From Methanolobus sp. UBA32 (GTDB lineage Archaea; Halobacteriota; Methanosarcinia; Methanosarcinales; Methanosarcinaceae), in assembly GCA_002507205.1 (NCBI GenBank), contig DAZF01000071.1, positions 1-9,860 of the forward strand: 9,860 nucleotides of DNA, written 5' to 3'. Shown piece by piece: positions 6,788-9,860 of this stretch. Made by a program: the position numbers and the translations under genes. How positions within the stretch are numbered: position 1 is the stretch's first letter; each line of letters starts with the position of its first letter. Below the pieces are notes generated by a model. The model did no database searches. It saw nothing but the letters and a program-made list of their open reading frames with translations, and was not told the origin of the DNA.

Positions 6788-6792
6788 TAGAT

Positions 6793-7716
6793 ATGAGCAA
6801 AGTTGCAGTGATCGGATCAGGCAATGTAGGCGCCACCACAGTCCAGAGACTTGCAGAACTTAATATTGCAGATGTAGTAATGGTCGATATCGTTGAAGGA
6901 CTGCCACAGGGGAAAGCACTGGACATACTTCAGGCTGCCCCACTTATGGGTTATGATGTAGACGTAATCGGGACCAATGATTATGCCGATATCTTTGACT
7001 CGGACGTTGTGGTTGTTACCGCAGGAATCGCACGCAAACCCGGGATGGAAAGGAGTGACCTGCTTGCAACGAACATAAAGATAACGCAACAGGTATGTGC
7101 AAACATAGAGAAATATGCACCAGATGCCATAATCATGACAGTGACAAATCCTCTTGACATTATCACCTACGCTGCTCTCAGATGCACACAGTTTGACAGG
7201 AACAGAGTATTCGGAATGAGCGGATTGCTCGATTCAAGTCGCTTTGCATCATTCATTGCAAAGGAGATGAACTGTTCTGTCAGGGATGTAAATGCAATGG
7301 TGTTGGGCGGTCATGGCGATTCAATGGTCCCGCTTCCCAGATACACCACTGTGGCAGGAATACCGCTGAACAAACTCATGGACGAGAATACTATCGGAAA
7401 AATAGTAGACAGGACCATAAATGCAGGTGCGGAGATCGTGGAATACATGAAGAACGGTAGTGCTTTTTATGCACCTTCTGCAGCGATCGCAGCTATGGTA
7501 GAGGCCATACTCAATGACACAAAAAGAATAGTCCCTGCTTCTGCATTTCTAAGCGGAGAGTACGGACAGCATGACATATGTCTTGGAGTGCCTGTAAAAC
7601 TTGGAAGAGAAGGCGTTGAAGAGATTATCGAACTGGAACTTAGCAGCCAGGAAATGGAAGCCCTGAAAAATTCTGCCAGCGCAGTCAGGGAAGGAATTGA
7701 AAAGATCCACTCATGA
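6793..7716 (+). CDS. mdh: NAD-dependent malate dehydrogenase (LDH-like type)
   Basis: This enzyme interconverts malate and oxaloacetate with a nicotinamide cofactor, in the partial TCA cycle that supplies biosynthesis in methanogens. From the ATG at 6793 it is 307 residues, normal for LDH-like malate dehydrogenases. The Rossmann motif GSGNVG is at 8-13. Asp32 at the end of the second strand favours NAD over NADP. The substrate loop IARKPGMERSDLL carries Arg81 and Arg87; Arg81 is the residue that marks malate rather than lactate specificity. Asp147 and Arg150 (LLDSSRF) and catalytic His174 (GGHGDS) are present. An in-frame ATG at 6769 would add eight residues before the dinucleotide fold and is disfavoured. 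The gene is probably monocistronic, since the next gene has its own promoter-like region. Confidence 0.95.
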   Translation: MSKVAVIGSGNVGATTVQRLAELNIADVVMVDIVEGLPQGKALDILQAAPLMGYDVDVIGTNDYADIFDSDVVVVTAGIARKPGMERSDLLATNIKITQQVCANIEKYAPDAIIMTVTNPLDIITYAALRCTQFDRNRVFGMSGLLDSSRFASFIAKEMNCSVRDVNAMVLGGHGDSMVPLPRYTTVAGIPLNKLMDENTIGKIVDRTINAGAEIVEYMKNGSAFYAPSAAIAAMVEAILNDTKRIVPASAFLSGEYGQHDICLGVPVKLGREGVEEIIELELSSQEMEALKNSASAVREGIEKIHS

Positions 7717-7737
7717 ATGAAGCTTTAAAGATGGCAT

Positions 7738-7769
7738 TTACATACGAAATTGCCGACTTACATACAAAT
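7738..7769 (+). repeat. Direct repeat TTACATAC upstream of PRC-barrel gene
   Basis: TTACATAC occurs at 7738-7745 and 7758-7765, each followed by AAAT (with one extra G in the first copy). The copies begin exactly 20 bases apart, about two helical turns, just upstream of the TATA-like element at 7774-7781. The position suits a protein-binding site, but that role is inference. Confidence 0.35.
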
Positions 7770-7773
7770 ATTC

Positions 7774-7781
7774 ATATATAA
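7774..7781 (+). promoter_or_regulatory. TATA box of PRC-barrel-thg1 operon
   Basis: ATATATAA lies about 30 bases before the ATG at 7808, in the gap after mdh. It forms the right arm of an imperfect inverted repeat (ACTTACATA at 7756-7764 with TATATAAGT at 7775-7783). A purine-rich ribosome binding site (GAGGGTAGGG, 7793-7802) precedes the ATG. If that site is transcribed, the start must fall slightly earlier than the usual spacing from this TATA. Confidence 0.4.
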
Positions 7782-7807
7782 GTAAAATAAAAGAGGGTAG
7801 GGATATC

Positions 7808-8077
7808 ATGCGTGCAGACATAACTTCACTTTTCGGATTAAACGTTTATACTGACACAGGTACGTACATAGGTAAGGTAGCTGACCTTGTGTTAGATGTT
7901 GACGAAAGGAAAGTCCGAGGACTGGCAATCTCCGACATCAACAGAGATGTTTTCGATGTTACTTCTAAAGGAATTATCATTCCTTACAGATGGGTCATTA
8001 CTTCAGGAGATATAGTGCTTATCAGGAATGTTGTTAACAAGTTCAAGAAGCCTAAAAAAGAGAAAGTAGAAGACTGA
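7808..8077 (+). CDS. PRC-barrel domain protein
   Basis: This 89-residue cytoplasmic protein is almost entirely one PRC-barrel domain. The domain signature is visible: LFGLNVYTDTGTYIGKVADL followed by LDVDERKVRGLAI, then IIIPYRWVITSGDIVLIR. A basic and acidic tail ends it (KKPKKEKVED). PRC-barrels act as small protein- or RNA-binding scaffolds. In haloarchaea some stand-alone members (CdpB proteins) take part in FtsZ-based division, while the domain in RimM aids ribosome assembly. Which role applies here cannot be read from the sequence. The stop lies three bases before the thg1 start, so translation is probably coupled. A functional link to tRNA metabolism or to cell division is open. Confidence 0.85.
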   Translation: MRADITSLFGLNVYTDTGTYIGKVADLVLDVDERKVRGLAISDINRDVFDVTSKGIIIPYRWVITSGDIVLIRNVVNKFKKPKKEKVED

Positions 8078-8080
8078 TCC

Positions 8081-8821
8081 ATGAAAAGGCGAGAGGTCTA
8101 TTCAGATCTGCGTTGTGTACCGCCTGTAATCGTACGCATTGATGGAAGAAATTTCAAGAATGCGTTATCACGCATGGGATTTGAAAAACCCTATGATGAA
8201 AGGTTCACATCTGCTATTGTTGATTCAGTAGAATCCTTATTTAAAAAGAGCGGACTGAGCCCCGTTTTTGCATATACGTTCTCAGACGAGATAAGTTTTC
8301 TTTTAAGAGATGATGCTTTTGAAAGCAGGATCGAGAAGATAGATTCCATAGTACCTTCTTTCATCAGCAGTGCTTTTACAATGCACCTCCAACCAGACGA
8401 ACCAGTATCTTTTGATTCGAGGATAATTCCCCTGCATGAGGAAGATATTCACGAGTACCTTATCTGGAGGCAGGATGAAGCATGGCGCAATTGCATCAAC
8501 TCATATGCATACTATACCCTCCTGTCCGAAGGAATGGAGGAAAAAGAAGCTGCCATGCACTTGAAAAAGAAAAAATCCTCAGATATGCATGAACTCCTTT
8601 TTGAGAGAGGTATCAATATATCAAAAGTCCCTGCATGGCAAAGGCGAGGGATAATGGTACATAGGAAAGAGATAGAAATTGAAGGTTTTAACCCTCACCT
8701 CAATGTGAAAACGACAAGTACCCGGACAAAAGTGTTTGTTGACAGGGATATCCCATTGTTCAGCTCAGAAGAAGGGGAAGCATTTCTTCGAAAGGTCCTT
8801 TCGCCACAGGTGAGCGAATAA
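8081..8821 (+). CDS. thg1: tRNA-His guanylyltransferase (Thg1 family)
   Basis: Thg1-family enzymes add nucleotides in the 3'-5' direction; archaeal members add a templated G-1 to tRNA-His or repair 5' ends of tRNAs. The 246-residue protein has the hallmark motifs: VRIDGRNFKN with metal-binding Asp21, FSDEISFLL with Asp69-Glu70, the FDSRIIPL strand (111-118), and WRQDEAWRNCINSYAYYTL (129-147), which follows the polymerase-like core. Length and motif spacing are normal. The ATG at 8081 has no Shine-Dalgarno sequence and sits three bases after the PRC-barrel stop, indicating coupled translation. M. acetivorans thg1 has been reported to contain an in-frame amber codon read as pyrrolysine. Here the frame has none, with ordinary Tyr codons through the SYAYY segment. 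Confidence 0.95.
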   Translation: MKRREVYSDLRCVPPVIVRIDGRNFKNALSRMGFEKPYDERFTSAIVDSVESLFKKSGLSPVFAYTFSDEISFLLRDDAFESRIEKIDSIVPSFISSAFTMHLQPDEPVSFDSRIIPLHEEDIHEYLIWRQDEAWRNCINSYAYYTLLSEGMEEKEAAMHLKKKKSSDMHELLFERGINISKVPAWQRRGIMVHRKEIEIEGFNPHLNVKTTSTRTKVFVDRDIPLFSSEEGEAFLRKVLSPQVSE

Positions 8822-8851
8822 CGCAAGAAAAAGCATTTAAAGAGGGATGTG

Positions 8852-8859
8852 TTTATACA
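8852..8859 (+). promoter_or_regulatory. TATA box of tyrS
   Basis: TTTATACA in the 62-base gap between thg1 and tyrS places a transcription start near the ribosome binding site. TTTAAAGA at 8836-8843 is an alternative that would leave a longer leader containing the whole site. Confidence 0.4.
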
Positions 8860-8872
8860 AACCACGATTTAT

Positions 8873-8879
8873 AAGGTGA
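8873..8879 (+). promoter_or_regulatory. Ribosome binding site of tyrS
   Basis: AAGGTGA lies four bases before the ATG at 8884 and supports this start, which begins MDKLELIKRN. Confidence 0.6.
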
Positions 8880-8883
8880 ACCT

Positions 8884-9834
8884 ATGGATAAACTTGAGCT
8901 CATAAAAAGAAATGTACAGGAAATAGTAACAGAGGACGAACTGAACAAGCTTCTGGAAACAAAAGAACACCCTACAGCCTATGTAGGATATGAGCCAAGT
9001 GGTAAGATCCATATGGGACACGTCCTTACTGTCAATAAGCTCCTTGACCTTCAGAATGCAGGTTTTAAGATAACAGTGCTTCTTGCGGATGTTCACGCCT
9101 ACCTCAACAAGAAAGGAACACTTGAAGAGGTCCGTGAGGTCGCAGATTATAATAAAAGATGTTTCATTGCCCTGGGACTTGATGAAGAGAACACGAATTT
9201 CGTATATGGCTCAGATTACCAGCTTGGTCAGGAATACATACTCAACGTGTTAAAACTGACACGTATCACAACCCTGAACAGGGCAACAAGGAGTATGGAT
9301 GAAGTTGGAAGGAAGATGGAAGACCCATCGGTATCCCAGATGGTCTACCCCATTATGCAGGCAGTGGATATAGCAATGCTTGGCGTTGATATCGCAGTTG
9401 GCGGTATCGACCAGAGAAAGATACACATGCTTGCAAGGGAAGGACTCCCATCACTAGGATTCCAGGCACCATTGTGTATCCACACACCAATTCTTCTGGG
9501 ACTTGACGGCGAAAAGATGTCATCATCAAATAACAATTTCATATCCGTTGATGACTCCGAAGAAGACATAAAGAAAAAGATGAAGAAAGCATTCTGCCCT
9601 GCAGAGGAAGTAAAAGACAATCCTGTAATGGAACTGTTCAAATACCACATCTGCCCCAGATATGAAGAGATCGTTTTTGAGAGACCTGAGAAGTTCGGCG
9701 GCAACCTTGTCTGTAAAGGATATGAGGAACTGGAGCAGGCGTTTGCATCAGGACAACTTCACCCCATGGACCTGAAGAACGGGGCTGCAAAGTACATGAA
9801 CATGATACTTGAAGTTGTCAGAAGTGTGATCTAG
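8884..9834 (+). CDS. tyrS: Tyrosyl-tRNA synthetase, archaeal type
   Basis: This class I synthetase charges tRNA-Tyr. The 316-residue protein follows the Methanocaldococcus jannaschii enzyme almost end to end. It has YEPSGKIHMGH with the HIGH-type motif HMGH (43-46), KMSSS (211-215), the conserved segment AVGGIDQRKIHMLARE, and the C-terminal block HPMDLKN. The tyrosine-recognition residues are present: Tyr33, Tyr155, Gln159 and Asp162, matching Tyr32, Tyr151, Gln155 and Asp158 of the M. jannaschii enzyme. Archaeal TyrRS lacks the bacterial S4-like tail, and none is seen here. The start is set by AAGGTGA four bases upstream. It is the only gene in the window that stops with TAG; an in-frame TAA lies five codons on at 9847-9849. 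Confidence 0.97.
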   Translation: MDKLELIKRNVQEIVTEDELNKLLETKEHPTAYVGYEPSGKIHMGHVLTVNKLLDLQNAGFKITVLLADVHAYLNKKGTLEEVREVADYNKRCFIALGLDEENTNFVYGSDYQLGQEYILNVLKLTRITTLNRATRSMDEVGRKMEDPSVSQMVYPIMQAVDIAMLGVDIAVGGIDQRKIHMLAREGLPSLGFQAPLCIHTPILLGLDGEKMSSSNNNFISVDDSEEDIKKKMKKAFCPAEEVKDNPVMELFKYHICPRYEEIVFERPEKFGGNLVCKGYEELEQAFASGQLHPMDLKNGAAKYMNMILEVVRSVI

Positions 9835-9860
9835 AACTATAGTCATTAACTAAACATTTA

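Noticed and set aside
6769..6792. N-terminal extension of malate dehydrogenase from the earlier ATG
   Set aside because: There is no ribosome binding site before 6769. AGGTGA precedes 6793, and the family N-terminus starts right at the dinucleotide fold.
9345..9704. Minus-strand open frame of 119 codons inside tyrS
   Set aside because: It lies wholly opposite a complete TyrRS and has a low-complexity Ser/Phe-rich translation typical of antisense frames.
1..9860. Mobile element, defence system, CRISPR array or RNA gene
   Set aside because: I saw no transposase, integrase, spaced repeat array, tRNA cloverleaf or restriction-system gene. The Hjc-like nuclease lacks a methyltransferase partner, and gene content and codon use look even throughout.

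Overview
The window looks like an ordinary chromosomal stretch of a methylotrophic or acetoclastic methanogen of the Methanosarcinaceae (for example Methanolobus or Methanococcoides). The reasons are the archaeal-type TyrRS, the cupin-type phosphoglucose isomerase, an NrpR-type nitrogen regulator split off from its DNA-binding partner, an archaeal Thg1, TATA-box promoters in the gaps, and a bacterial-type UvrC, which is known in these archaea. The genus is an inference. Coding density is high: the longest gap is about 160 bases, so no stretch over 300 bases lacks a gene. I see no tRNA, rRNA, CRISPR array, insertion sequence or phage gene.

Layout. Positions 1-418 (minus): a two-transmembrane small protein followed by a partial YjbQ-family gene that runs off the left edge. 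Positions 530-2422 (plus): a two-gene unit with an Hjc-like PD-(D/E)XK nuclease and a RecJ-like DHH phosphoesterase. Positions 2429-4000 (minus): a stand-alone NrpR regulatory-domain protein (NrpRII type) that converges on recJ across a hairpin, then cupin-type phosphoglucose isomerase, each with its own apparent promoter. Positions 4081-6634 (minus): a DEDDy exonuclease followed at once by uvrC. Positions 6793-7716 (plus): malate dehydrogenase, divergent from the exonuclease. Positions 7808-8821 (plus): a PRC-barrel protein tightly coupled to tRNA-His guanylyltransferase. Positions 8884-9834 (plus): tyrosyl-tRNA synthetase.

Themes. Two separate pairs point to DNA repair and recombination (Hjc-like nuclease + RecJ-like; DEDDy exonuclease + UvrC). 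Two genes serve tRNA function (thg1, tyrS). Two serve central carbon metabolism (pgi, mdh), and one serves nitrogen control. I do not see a clear undescribed system. The items most worth checking are the Hjc-like/RecJ-like pair, the exonuclease-UvrC pair, the PRC-barrel-Thg1 coupling, and the TAG stop of tyrS, which in a pyrrolysine-using host could be read through into a TAA five codons further on. Several genes have a better internal start than the longest reading frame, and these choices are explained in the entries.
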